A stretch of DNA of 34,259 nt. It comes from a virus. This document shows positions 20,672 to 28,751 of this stretch, piece by piece (positions within the stretch are counted from its first letter, which is position 1; every line of letters starts with the position of its first letter). The stretch is from the IMG/VR virus record IMGVR_UViG_3300044591_002206, positions 1-34,259 of that record; one strand, written 5' to 3'. The notes beneath the pieces are model-generated. The model ran no database searches and was not told where the DNA came from. It saw only the letters and a list, made by a program, of their open reading frames with translations. The position numbers and the translations under genes are program-made.

Positions 20672-22357
20672 CTACTTGCTTTGAGTCTTCTTCTTCCTCT
20701 TGGCCTCAGCCGCCAGGATCTCCTTGGTCTCGCCTGACTTATCGGCCCACCAGGCCATCCGGGCCTTGGCGATCTCCATGTATTCAGACTCCCGCTCAAT
20801 GCCAATGAACTCGAAGCCCTCAAGACCAGCAGCAATCCCGGTAGTGCCTGAACCCAAGAAAGGCTCGAGCACCGTTCCCCCCGGAGGAGTGACCAAGCGG
20901 CACAGATAGCGCATCAAGTCAATCGGCTTGACCGTGGGATGAGCGTTCTTATCTGTGCCAGCATTCCTCTCACCCTTGCTGGCCTTGGCTGAGTAGAAGA
21001 ACCGAGAAGCGCCGCCAGAGTCTGTTCCGCGCTTTGGATTAGCGTCCGCCTGCCCCGAAAACTCACCGTATGCGGTCCGGCTAGTGTCACCGCCTCGCCG
21101 CTTGGGATTGGCCCCGCTCTTCCGTTCCCCGCTCTGCTCATCGAGTAGTTCTCCAGCCTCTTCATCAAAGATCACATTGGCCGGCCACCGACCGTTCTCC
21201 TTGTAGGTGCCTATCTCAGTCCCGATGAGCGCAGCGGCCCCGAAGGCCCCCTTGACGGCCCCATCGCTATGTTGCTGCCGCTGCTTTCGGTCGAAGCTCA
21301 CCTCCCCGTCCTCGTAGGGCAGGCGGCACCCGTCAATGTTCAGCGCCCCGGTGCCGTGCTCTTGGACATTCTCAGCCACTGTTCCCTTGAACGGCTTACG
21401 GGCCACAACGATTGGCTCATGCGCGGGCTTCAACGCCGTGCCCCAGCCCTCCCACTCCTTAGCCGCCTCAGTCGCCGGGGCGGTCAGATTTAGATCTACT
21501 TGCGAGCGGTCTTTGCCTTGTCCGGGAGCGACTGCCAGCTTTGCTTGCGTCTTCTTTCCGGTCACCTCTCGTTTGAACCAGTTTTCGCCGGGTTGGCCTT
21601 TCCGGCCGTTGAGCTCATAAAGGAGGCGCTGGATGTCTTCGGGGACTTCTTCTGGCTTGACGCCGAGAACCTCTAGAAGCTTTGGCACTTGCTCAAGGGT
21701 TGGAACGGCAGGTGGCCTACCCGGAAGGTCATCAATGTTCAGCCAGCCTTGGGCGATGTTCTTTGCATCAAATGCTTTGTCTAGATCAGATCTTTTGAGC
21801 CCGCTTTTCGTGAATGCCTTATAAAGCCAGCCCACTACTTTGAGGATCTCTTTCTTGTCGTCTCGCTTCTTGTCGATGGCCTTGCCGACATTGAGGGATT
21901 TTGGGAAACCAGATCCGTAGAGCCACATGATCTGGTCGCGGATCTCGAAGCCCGCGTCCTCGACCCCGGCGGCCAGGCGGTGATAGGTGCGTGCGCCGCC
22001 AAAGGCCAGGAGATATCCGCCGGGCTTTAGAACTCGAAAGGCTTCAGCGGCCCAGAGGCTGCACCATTCCTGGAACTCATTGCCGCCTTTGACTGGCCCG
22101 GCATAGTGGGCCGCGCTTCCGAAGGCTGAAGATGAGCGGGCCTGTTTCCGGCCGGGCCTTGATGCGCTGTCTGGGCCGAGATCCTTTCGGGTCTCTTTGT
22201 CCTTTTCGGCGGCCTCTTTGATTGCCTTGCCGTCCCACTCTTTGCCCATAAAGCCGATGCCATATGGGGGGTCAGTCACGATGGCATCCACTGAGGCGTC
22301 AGGCAGCTTGGCCATCTCCTCGATGCAATCGCCTTGAAGTAGTCGGGCCTTGCTCAC
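20672..22357 (-). CDS. DNA methyltransferase, DPPY type (N6-adenine or N4-cytosine)
   Basis: This roughly 561-residue enzyme is an amino-methyltransferase. The catalytic DPPY (VTDPPYGIGF) is near the N-terminus, and the AdoMet-binding EPFLGSGTTG is near the C-terminus, the beta-class order. VKPIDLMRYLCRLV precedes the latter, as in the family. A long middle section (about residues 150-350) probably holds the target-recognition domain. GTG 22357 is preferred to TTG 22372 because its promoter-like CAGGTT is 6 bp upstream. No restriction enzyme is adjacent, so it is an orphan methylase that may protect phage DNA. The C-terminus is lysine-rich. Confidence 0.92.
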   Translation of the reverse strand: MSKARLLQGDCIEEMAKLPDASVDAIVTDPPYGIGFMGKEWDGKAIKEAAEKDKETRKDLGPDSASRPGRKQARSSSAFGSAAHYAGPVKGGNEFQEWCSLWAAEAFRVLKPGGYLLAFGGARTYHRLAAGVEDAGFEIRDQIMWLYGSGFPKSLNVGKAIDKKRDDKKEILKVVGWLYKAFTKSGLKRSDLDKAFDAKNIAQGWLNIDDLPGRPPAVPTLEQVPKLLEVLGVKPEEVPEDIQRLLYELNGRKGQPGENWFKREVTGKKTQAKLAVAPGQGKDRSQVDLNLTAPATEAAKEWEGWGTALKPAHEPIVVARKPFKGTVAENVQEHGTGALNIDGCRLPYEDGEVSFDRKQRQQHSDGAVKGAFGAAALIGTEIGTYKENGRWPANVIFDEEAGELLDEQSGERKSGANPKRRGGDTSRTAYGEFSGQADANPKRGTDSGGASRFFYSAKASKGERNAGTDKNAHPTVKPIDLMRYLCRLVTPPGGTVLEPFLGSGTTGIAAGLEGFEFIGIERESEYMEIAKARMAWWADKSGETKEILAAEAKRKKKTQSK

Positions 22358-22363
22358 CCCCTG

Positions 22364-22404
22364 AACCTGCAAGAGGGACGGCCGGCCGGGCCATCGTTTC
22401 GCTT
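22364..22404 (-). promoter_or_regulatory. Leaderless-type promoter for methyltransferase, with AAGCGAA box
   Basis: Minus strand: AAGCGAA (22404-22398), 5 bp, GGCCCG (22392-22387), 17 bp, CAGGTT (22369-22364), 6 bp, GTG 22357. Confidence 0.45.
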
Positions 22405-22464
22405 ATTCCTGGCCGGCCGTTATTGGCCAATGGGCGCAAATGCGACAACCGTTGCGAAATCGTT

Positions 22465-22493
22465 CCGGTATGGCCTTTGGGCCGACCTACTTT
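22465..22493 (+). promoter_or_regulatory. Promoter-like signal for plus-strand gene, with structured leader
   Basis: CCGGTA (22465-22470), 17 bp, TACTTT (22488-22493). The leader of about 45 nt holds CCCC-AAT-GGGG followed by a further CCCC, so GGGG can pair either way. AAGGA lies about 4 bp before ATG 22544. GGCC-TTTG-GGCC sits between the two hexamers and could be an operator. Confidence 0.45.
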
Positions 22494-22543
22494 TCGGGCA
22501 CTGAAACCCCAATGGGGCCAAAGAGCCCCGGAAAGAAGGAAAA

Positions 22544-23122
22544 ATGATCGAAGTAAGTCAGAAGCGGATCAATCAGGTCATGAATGAGCTGATCGACACC
22601 GAGGCGGTTGCCAGTGTTTGGCAGGTGCTTTCACAGGACAGCTTCAAGTCGGCCGGCCATCGGGTCCCTGATGGCGTCAGGCTGACTGGAGAAGCATTCA
22701 GTGACCCCGTCCGGGCGACTATCAGCTGTGCTTTGGCTGCCCAGGCATTCCAGGAGATCCTCAGGCATACGGCCAAGAAGCTCAAGAAGGGCAAAGTGCC
22801 TCTGGATACCGGGGTTGCCATGTATGTCTCGGTTTTGGATCCATCCGGGAAGACCAGCCAGTCTGGAATGAAGCCGATTCAGGCCAGTGAGCTTCTCCGA
22901 TGCGTCAGCAACCGGAAGGCCAGGATCTTGTCTGAGTCCTTGGTCAGTGACCTGCTGAGCGATTACCTGGGGGACTTCTCCGAGATCGGGGTTGTCACTG
23001 TCGTGATCGAGCCTCACAGCGAAGAGGACCTCGAAAAGCTCGGGCAGCATTTCTCGGTGATTGACATGCAGGTCATCGAACAAGATGCTGATGAAGCAAC
23101 CGTTGAAGAGGCCCTGGCCTAG
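22544..23122 (+). CDS. Hypothetical plus-strand protein, moron candidate
   Basis: I do not recognise this 192-residue protein. It appears alpha-beta, with an N-terminal helix (KRINQVMNELIDTEAVASVW), a middle with AAQAFQEILRHTAKKLKKGK, and a hydrophobic strand (IGVVTVVIEP) before an acidic C-terminus. It has a good ribosome site and a promoter-like signal of its own. It is opposite to its neighbours, and its stop shares a CTAG with the stop of the large terminase on the other strand. Position between terminase and methyltransferase and independent expression suggest a moron or accessory function. Confidence 0.8.
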   Translation: MIEVSQKRINQVMNELIDTEAVASVWQVLSQDSFKSAGHRVPDGVRLTGEAFSDPVRATISCALAAQAFQEILRHTAKKLKKGKVPLDTGVAMYVSVLDPSGKTSQSGMKPIQASELLRCVSNRKARILSESLVSDLLSDYLGDFSEIGVVTVVIEPHSEEDLEKLGQHFSVIDMQVIEQDADEATVEEALA

Positions 23123-24774
23123 TCAGCCTGGCGGTGGGCGTTTTCCCACTGCTTGCGGATCAGATTGACGGCGGCAATGAGACTGTCGAGGGTGTGTTGC
23201 TCATCGGCTTTCTCAAGGCCGCCGTCTTTCCCGACTTTGGCCTCTTTCATCTGCTCGATCAATAGGGCAGCATCATCGGGGCAGATCCCCAAGACGCCAT
23301 AGCGCTCTTCGGCCGGTAGGTCAGCCTGCTCGGCCGTTCTCCTGACCAGCGTTCTGATGAACTCGACATTGCGCCGTTTGTTCTTGGAGAAGCTCACGGC
23401 ATAGGACTGCCGGACCTCTTTGCGGTAGATCCTCTTGAAGCTCTGGTGAGCCTGGGCCCCTGATCCTCCGGGGTCATAGAGGACTCGATCAACGGCCGGG
23501 CCGAGGTTGGCCGCCTCGTTCATCATCTCGTTGCTGGCCGACTCAGCATCCATGTTGGTTAGCTGATCAGCTCGAGCGATATAGATCTGAAAGCGGGCCA
23601 GGTCCCAGCGAAGACACCAGCCCGTACCAGCGAAGCCCCAGTCAATCCCGAGGTCTTGGAGATCGTCTTTCGGGGTGAGCTTCCCGGCCTTGCGCTCCTT
23701 GGTCCATTCCCGGCCGAGGTTGGCCACGGCCAAGACTCCATCGGGATCGAAGGCCGCCCCGCTGAGATCGCCCTGCATTGCCTCTTCTGGGGTCTCCGGG
23801 TACTCGGTCTGAGCGGTGGCCAGGCCATAGATGGCCACTTGCTTTTCGAACCAGTCCTGATCTCGGCCGGGTCGAGCGCTTCGGGGAATGAATAGGGGGT
23901 GAAAGCCATTTCTGCCCTCTTGGGCGTTGTCCCAGATATTGGCGAAGTGCGCCCCCTTCCCGTGTCGGCCGCCGGAGCTAGAGCCGATGATCAACCGGCC
24001 GCCGCCCTCAATCGTTGGCATCGCTGCCTGAGCAACCTTCTCCGGATCGGCCGAGCCCTCATATCTGGCGAACTCGTCAAGGAAGAGGACCGCAACGGTC
24101 TCTGATCGGGCGGCCTCGTTAGGCGGTAGGGCCACAATGGATGAACCCCGCTCGGCCAGCTGAAACTCTTTGGCAGTGTCCAGTCCTGGCCGGCCCTTGG
24201 CGTCCTTTGACTCCGAGCCAATCGGAACGGCCAGCCAAGGGGCCTGATCCTGCAGATAGGTGAAGATCGAGCGGATATCCCGGAGCAGCTTGCTGGCGTT
24301 ATCCATGCGGTTAGAGATGGCCACCAGGCGGCTATTCCGGCCGGCGTCAGAGTAAGCGGCCAGCCAGGCGAAGTAGTGCAGCACTAGGAGGGTGAAGCCA
24401 TAGCGCCTGGTCTTGAGGACGATCAGCTTGTCGTGCTGATTCAGGGCCGGGGCCAGCTGGTCTTGCTGAGCGGGCCACATCTCTAGGGGCAAGCGCTCTC
24501 CACCCCCGGCCGGGACATGGCTCCCGTAGTTCTCGATGAAGTAGGCCCAGCCGGTTATCGGGTTCGAGACCCTCGAGCGCTCTTCTTCAGCGAAAGCCAG
24601 ATATGCCATCGGATCAGAGCGCAGCAGGTCAAGTTCAGCGGGACCCATCTTCAAGACCCGGTTGGGGGGTAGGGATCCGGCCGACATCCCGGCCGTTATG
24701 GACGATGCCTGATCTGGCTTATCGCTCCCAGTAGACGCGTTCGAGCTGAAAACCTGAGCAGCTCCAGGGTTCAT
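23119..24774 (-). CDS. terL: Large terminase subunit
   Basis: This 551-residue protein is the DNA-packaging motor and nuclease. The ATPase part has KLIVLKTRRYGFTLLVLHY (a Walker A-like region with unusual spacing), and AVLFLDEFARYE is a clear Walker B. The RNase H-like nuclease part begins near LGIDWGFAGTG and continues with VDRVLYDPGGSGAQAH and a late acidic region (EKADEQHTLDSLIAAVNLI). Its start overlaps the small subunit stop (ATGA). Its stop overlaps that of the convergent gene at 22544-23122. Confidence 0.93.
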   Translation of the reverse strand: MNPGAAQVFSSNASTGSDKPDQASSITAGMSAGSLPPNRVLKMGPAELDLLRSDPMAYLAFAEEERSRVSNPITGWAYFIENYGSHVPAGGGERLPLEMWPAQQDQLAPALNQHDKLIVLKTRRYGFTLLVLHYFAWLAAYSDAGRNSRLVAISNRMDNASKLLRDIRSIFTYLQDQAPWLAVPIGSESKDAKGRPGLDTAKEFQLAERGSSIVALPPNEAARSETVAVLFLDEFARYEGSADPEKVAQAAMPTIEGGGRLIIGSSSGGRHGKGAHFANIWDNAQEGRNGFHPLFIPRSARPGRDQDWFEKQVAIYGLATAQTEYPETPEEAMQGDLSGAAFDPDGVLAVANLGREWTKERKAGKLTPKDDLQDLGIDWGFAGTGWCLRWDLARFQIYIARADQLTNMDAESASNEMMNEAANLGPAVDRVLYDPGGSGAQAHQSFKRIYRKEVRQSYAVSFSKNKRRNVEFIRTLVRRTAEQADLPAEERYGVLGICPDDAALLIEQMKEAKVGKDGGLEKADEQHTLDSLIAAVNLIRKQWENAHRQAD

Positions 24775-25409
24775 TGGTCATCCCCGGCCTCGATCTCGAC
24801 AACCTCAGCGTCAATAGGCTGATTTGCCTCTTTTGAGTCATCGCCAGAGGCCAGTTCCGGGGCCTGAGAGCCGCTGTGAAGTGCCCGCGCCTGCTCCAAC
24901 CTCCGCTGGGCCGCCTCGATCTGCTGAGGGGTCTGAGGCAGCAGCTGATGCTCATGGCCAATCGAGCCCTCATGAGTGACCTTTTCAGTCTTGCCCCAAC
25001 GGTCTTTGAACTTTCGCTCCAGGTACCAGGCCGCCGCCTGCCAAGTTCCCTCATTGGCCGCGCTCTGGATCATTCCGATGGCCTCGGCCTCAGCAACCGC
25101 TTCGGCTTTTTTGACCTCCTGCCAGAAGAGCCAGAAGGGCAGCTCCCGCTCATCAGGGGCTGAGCTCCAATCCGGGCGAAGATCCGGCCGGGCTCGACGC
25201 TGACGGTCGGTCAGCTCGTTCCACTCATCAACCGCGTCATCCCATTCCTCGCAGGCCTGGCTGACATCTTCGCCACGCTTCATCCAGCGAAAAAAGGTCC
25301 GGGTGCCAATGCCTGCCGCCCCGGCCGCCGTTGATGCGTAGTTGCCCTCGCGGATCAACCTGACGATCCGGTCTTGCTTGTCCTCGTTCAGCTTGCTTTC
25401 TCTTGGCAC
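24771..25409 (-). CDS. terS: Small terminase subunit
   Basis: This 212-residue protein has an N-terminal helix-turn-helix (about residues 10-48, DRIVRLIREGNYASTAAGAA then IGTRTFFRWMKRGED) that would bind the packaging site, and a central helical part (FWQEVKKAEAVAEAEAIGMI, then GTWQAAAWYLERKFKDRWG), the typical terminase small-subunit signature. The C-terminus is acidic and likely binds the large subunit. It begins with GTG, with promoter-like TAGTTT 6 bp upstream, and is translationally coupled to the large subunit. Confidence 0.9.
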   Translation of the reverse strand: MPRESKLNEDKQDRIVRLIREGNYASTAAGAAGIGTRTFFRWMKRGEDVSQACEEWDDAVDEWNELTDRQRRARPDLRPDWSSAPDERELPFWLFWQEVKKAEAVAEAEAIGMIQSAANEGTWQAAAWYLERKFKDRWGKTEKVTHEGSIGHEHQLLPQTPQQIEAAQRRLEQARALHSGSQAPELASGDDSKEANQPIDAEVVEIEAGDDQ

Positions 25410-25415
25410 CTTCCG

Positions 25416-25444
25416 AAACTAGGGGCCAGAGGTCTATTGGCGCA
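25416..25444 (-). promoter_or_regulatory. Leaderless-type promoter for terminase operon
   Basis: Minus strand: TGCGCC (25444-25439), 17 bp, TAGTTT (25421-25416), 6 bp, GTG 25409. Confidence 0.5.
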
Positions 25445-25471
25445 GGTATTCACCTAGGAGCCGAAAAACGC

Positions 25472-25500
25472 GGCGCGCCTCCACATACCCTTGGCACGCT
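25472..25500 (+). promoter_or_regulatory. Leaderless-type promoter for plus-strand gene
   Basis: GGCGCG (25472-25477), 17 bp, CACGCT (25495-25500), 6 bp, ATG 25507. This carries the late-gene pattern on the opposite strand. No Shine-Dalgarno is present. Confidence 0.5.
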
Positions 25501-25506
25501 CAGCCA

Positions 25507-26070
25507 ATGGACATCAGCCCGAAGGATGAGCTGGAGCACCTGCTGAAAAGGGTGGCCATCAGATCAGCAACCAAGCTGCCGTGCTCAGTGATGCTGGACC
25601 GGGGAGCGCTTGATGATCCGGGCCGAGAGTTTGAGACCTTTGATCTGTTCTTCGCTATGCCAGCCGCTGTTGGAGATCGGATTGACCCCGACACCGTTGA
25701 TGGCCATGAGCTCTTGGACTCATTGATTGAAGGCTCGTGTGAGCTGATCCTTGATCGCTTCAAGCAGCTCTTGCCGGGCTTTGATGGCCCGATCAGCACT
25801 ATCGGCCTATCAACTGAGGTTGAGTGGGCCTTTGGCTCTGAAGTCCTCGAGGCTGAAGCGATGCTCGGGGATTTCTGGGACGAAACAGCCATCCCCGGCC
25901 GCCTGACCTTTTACGCCCGCTATGTCGCCCCGATTGATCAGCAAGCCGGCCGATGCCGAACCGCTCCGCCGCCCAAGCTGCCAACCCCTACCCGGCCAGC
26001 CCCCTGGGCGCGGGAAAGTGAAGCCGAAGAAGAACTCAGAGACCCGCCGCTCAGCTGGTTCGAGCCCTAG
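25507..26070 (+). CDS. Hypothetical plus-strand protein, moron candidate
   Basis: I do not recognise this 187-residue acidic protein. The first 140 residues look globular (DELEHLLKRVAIRSATKLPC, then DGHELLDSLIEGSCELILDR), and the last 45 are Pro, Ala and Glu-rich and probably disordered. There is no signal peptide. It is divergent from the small terminase gene, with the two starts 97 bp apart, and convergent with the fibre gene at 26077. An antisense frame of 130 codons covers part of it, but the plus frame is longer and has the promoter pattern. It may be an accessory or moron gene. Confidence 0.75.
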   Translation: MDISPKDELEHLLKRVAIRSATKLPCSVMLDRGALDDPGREFETFDLFFAMPAAVGDRIDPDTVDGHELLDSLIEGSCELILDRFKQLLPGFDGPISTIGLSTEVEWAFGSEVLEAEAMLGDFWDETAIPGRLTFYARYVAPIDQQAGRCRTAPPPKLPTPTRPAPWARESEAEEELRDPPLSWFEP

Positions 26071-26076
26071 GCCAAC

Positions 26077-27393
26077 TCAGGCAGCGGTCTTGGCAATGAC
26101 CAGGGACTCATTGGCCTGAGAGCCGGTATCCGGGATCCGCTCGGTAAAGACCAGGTGCGCGGCCCCGCCCCAGAACTCGATCTGAGTCACGCCGCCGGGG
26201 CTCTGAAGAGTTTGGCCGATTCCAGGAAATGTGTAGGTCGAGGTGCCAGATCGGGCCGATCCACCGCCAAGCATGGTCCAAGAGCTCCCGTCCTTCCGGT
26301 AAAGCCAGATACCAGCTTGGTTGATGCTCATCCCTGGTCCTTGGCCGCCAAGGGCAATGAACTCTTTGCCGTCGTATAGGCGATATCCCGACTGTCTGGC
26401 ATTTGACCCGGCCTGGGGCCGGTCGTATCGAACTCGATCCCAGGTCGATCCGCTCGTGTTCTTGGCGATGTAGAAGTACTGCTGATCATCGGCATAAGAG
26501 ACTGGAAGGCCTTGCCGGTATCGGCTGAAAGCAAATGCCCCGACTCCATCAACAACCCGCAAGCCATTCATCACCAATCTCAGGTTCGAAGACTCAGCAG
26601 AAGAGCGAAACCAATCCGTATCCGATGAAGCCACAGTCGAAAAACCTGACCCTGGCGCGTAGGTATAGGTGATCCCGGCCGCTATTCCAGATTGAAAAAG
26701 CCAAGCCTTGCTGCCATTCGAAACAATCTGCTTGGGTCCATCGGCATTGATTGCGAAGTCCGGCATGCGGGTCCAGCTGTTGCCGTCCAGTCTGGCCACG
26801 GACAGGCGCTCGGCCTGGGGGTACTTGTCCTCATTCCAAAAGAAATACAGCGAGCCGTTGATCTCAGCAAAGTTCTGCTCTGAGAATGAGAGGTTGTCGC
26901 GCCGCCAGGGTGAGGTTGAACCCAAGCCGCTCGGAGTCATGTCAGTCCAGGTTGTCCCTGATCCTGAGTAGCGGTAAATCTTGACCCCTAGGGGTGAGAA
27001 AGATGAAGCGCCGGTCCATATCCCCCCGCTGGCTGCAAAGTAGAGATCACCATTCCAGCTAAATAGCTGGCTGAAACCAGAGACCGAGTGATTGAGATCT
27101 CTCTGGAATGTTGAGTCCTCGGCTATCTCCTCCCAGGACCCATCTCCTTTTTGACGACAGATGATTGGGATCTGCAGCTGCTGGTAGCTGCCGCTCACTA
27201 GGCGATAGCTCAAGGCGATTAGCTGGCCAGCGTTTCTAGTGATCACCGGGCTGTTGATAGCCGGCATCGGGTTGATCTCCGAAGCGCTCCCAGATCCTTG
27301 AAGCGTTGTCCGACTGACAACTGACCAAGAGCCCGAGGGAGCCGGATCAAACTCCTCTTCATGGTCATGAACGACTGGCAAGACCAGCGCCAT
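26077..27393 (-). CDS. Tail fibre / receptor-binding protein, beta-propeller-like
   Basis: This 438-residue protein is rich in Ser, Gly, Trp and Tyr, and repeats a pattern of short strands such as LFSWNGDLYFAASGGIW, INGSLYFFWNEDKYP and SSWTMLGGGSA, suggesting a beta-propeller or similar repeat fold. The gene follows a collagen-like fibre gene after 3 bp in the same orientation, so it is probably the distal receptor-binding part. The C-terminus (GVTQIEFWGGAAHLVFTERI) could be a cap or trimerisation domain. The fold is inferred from pattern only. Confidence 0.65.
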   Translation of the reverse strand: MALVLPVVHDHEEEFDPAPSGSWSVVSRTTLQGSGSASEINPMPAINSPVITRNAGQLIALSYRLVSGSYQQLQIPIICRQKGDGSWEEIAEDSTFQRDLNHSVSGFSQLFSWNGDLYFAASGGIWTGASSFSPLGVKIYRYSGSGTTWTDMTPSGLGSTSPWRRDNLSFSEQNFAEINGSLYFFWNEDKYPQAERLSVARLDGNSWTRMPDFAINADGPKQIVSNGSKAWLFQSGIAAGITYTYAPGSGFSTVASSDTDWFRSSAESSNLRLVMNGLRVVDGVGAFAFSRYRQGLPVSYADDQQYFYIAKNTSGSTWDRVRYDRPQAGSNARQSGYRLYDGKEFIALGGQGPGMSINQAGIWLYRKDGSSWTMLGGGSARSGTSTYTFPGIGQTLQSPGGVTQIEFWGGAAHLVFTERIPDTGSQANESLVIAKTAA

Positions 27394-27396
27394 GAG

Positions 27397-28299
27397 CTAG
27401 GCCCTTTCTGCCTTGTATCCCAGATAGCAGCGGCCGGAAACGCCCTCGACCCTGACTTCATAGAGATCGCCGTTGGCCAGGGTGACTGGGAGTGATGCTG
27501 AGCTGCCGTTCTTGCGCCGCCATTCAACCGTGCCGGTGCCGTCTTTGAGCTCGTTGCTGAGAACGATTGAGAAGCCGGAGCGATTGAGGAAGCCCAGGGT
27601 GCGGGCCTCGGTCCAAGGGCCAAGGGATAGGCCAACAGGGGCATCAGCGCCGTCAGCGCCTGCAGAGCCGTTGCTCCCGTTCGCCCCGTTTGTTCCTCGG
27701 GGGCCTTGCTCTCCTTGCGGTCCAGCCGGGCCGGTGTTGCCGCGCTCGCCCTGCTCGCCTCGAGGGCCAGCCGGGCCAGTTGCTCCCTTCTGAGCAAAGA
27801 GGCCCCACTTGCCCGCCCCTGATCCCGGCTTGTTCGAGTTCGAGGCGGTATGGGGATCGGCACAGATATAGGTCGAGCCCTCGTAGCGGACCAGATCGTT
27901 GTCTGAGTAGGAGGTGCCGGAGTTCCAAGCGCCGCGCCAGACTCCGACTTCAACCGCTGAGGTCATGTCCTCGCCGCCGGGGCCTTGCGGGCCTTCAACA
28001 GCTTGAACGATCATCGCCCAGTAGCTAGGAGAGGCGGCCGGGGGCTGGTTGGTGTTTGCCTGCAGACAGATATAGGCCGAGCCATCGCCATCATCGGCAG
28101 TGGTATGGACAACGACATCGAGCTCTGCATAGGCAGTAGCGCTGTCCCATTCTCCGGCCGGGTTCCAGCCCGGAGCGCTCTCACCAGCAAGGCCAACGCC
28201 GGGATCACCTTTCTCGCCGAGATTGCGGCCAACGACCTGGATGACCTCCTCGGTCTGGATGACCAGGTGCTTGTCGTTTTGCCGTGATGCTTCAGCCAT
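27397..28299 (-). CDS. Collagen-like tail fibre with two carbohydrate-binding-like modules
   Basis: This 300-residue protein has two copies of a module resembling chitin-binding-type (CBM5/12) domains, at about residues 47-97 (WDSATAYAELDVV, AYICLQANTNQ, SYWAMI) and 121-168 (WNSGTSYSDNDLV, STYICADPHT, GKWGLF). A collagen-like Gly-X-Y stretch of about 15 triplets follows at 172-218, then a beta-rich C-terminal domain. Collagen repeats form trimers in phage fibres. The Trp and Tyr-rich modules may bind cell-surface sugar. The ATG overlaps the upstream stop (ATGA), and the receptor-binding candidate follows. Confidence 0.85.
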   Translation of the reverse strand: MAEASRQNDKHLVIQTEEVIQVVGRNLGEKGDPGVGLAGESAPGWNPAGEWDSATAYAELDVVVHTTADDGDGSAYICLQANTNQPPAASPSYWAMIVQAVEGPQGPGGEDMTSAVEVGVWRGAWNSGTSYSDNDLVRYEGSTYICADPHTASNSNKPGSGAGKWGLFAQKGATGPAGPRGEQGERGNTGPAGPQGEQGPRGTNGANGSNGSAGADGADAPVGLSLGPWTEARTLGFLNRSGFSIVLSNELKDGTGTVEWRRKNGSSASLPVTLANGDLYEVRVEGVSGRCYLGYKAERA

Positions 28300-28703
28300 C
28301 AGTCCTCGGCCCTTGCGTATTCCCGCTCGACCTTCAAGGACCAGCGATAGGAGCTCACCTGGCCGGAGACCGTCTCGGTGATGTCAAGCTCGGCCCAGAC
28401 CTTCTTGGCGTTAGTGCCTGACACCGCTGCCCTGGTGGTCTCGGCATCAATAGTGATTGTCACTGTGCCATCTCCAAGAACAACGCCATCCAGATCGGTC
28501 AGGCTGACCAGGGCCGGGGCCCCGCTATCAACTGTCCCGGCTCGGATCTGAAACAGGGCCTCGTAGGCAACTGGATCGTCGCCAGATCCGACTGATGCTC
28601 CGGTGAGGTCAATCGGATCTCCTGAAGAGTCAGCAAGGTTGAGCTGTTCCGAGTAGTCAGATCCTTGGCTGAGGGTTCCTTCGTTTAGATATGCAGCCGC
28701 CAT
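28299..28703 (-). CDS. Baseplate upper-protein-like (BppU N-terminal type)
   Basis: This 134-residue protein begins YLNEGTLSQGSDYSEQLNLA then SGDPIDLTGASVG and ends VWAELDITETVSGQVSSYRW, resembling the baseplate-anchoring domain that in lactococcal-type phages attaches receptor-binding proteins. It is beta-rich with no membrane part. It is the first gene of a three-gene fibre operon, coupled to the collagen-like gene by an ATGA overlap. A promoter-like block almost identical to that of the Dit gene precedes it, so the two tail-tip operons may be co-regulated. Confidence 0.7.
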   Translation of the reverse strand: MAAAYLNEGTLSQGSDYSEQLNLADSSGDPIDLTGASVGSGDDPVAYEALFQIRAGTVDSGAPALVSLTDLDGVVLGDGTVTITIDAETTRAAVSGTNAKKVWAELDITETVSGQVSSYRWSLKVEREYARAED

Positions 28704-28710
28704 CCCCCTG

Positions 28711-28750
28711 ATCTTGGTTCGGGGGATGGCGGCCGCGCCTGAGTTCGCTT
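28711..28750 (-). promoter_or_regulatory. Leaderless-type promoter for fibre operon, with AAGCGAA box
   Basis: Minus strand: AAGCGAA (28750-28744), 4 bp, GGCGCG (28739-28734), 17 bp, CAAGAT (28716-28711), 7 bp, ATG 28703. The block begins beside the TAG of the metallophosphoesterase gene, just as the Dit block begins at the TAG of the tape measure gene. Confidence 0.6.
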
Positions 28751-28751
28751 C

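Noticed and set aside
25500-25892. 130-codon minus-strand frame opposite the 25507-26070 gene
   Set aside because: It is shorter, low-complexity Ser-rich, and lacks a start signal. The plus frame has the promoter pattern.
27640-27800. Short tandem DNA repeats near 27700
   Set aside because: They encode the collagen-like Gly-X-Y stretch of the fibre protein and are explained by it.
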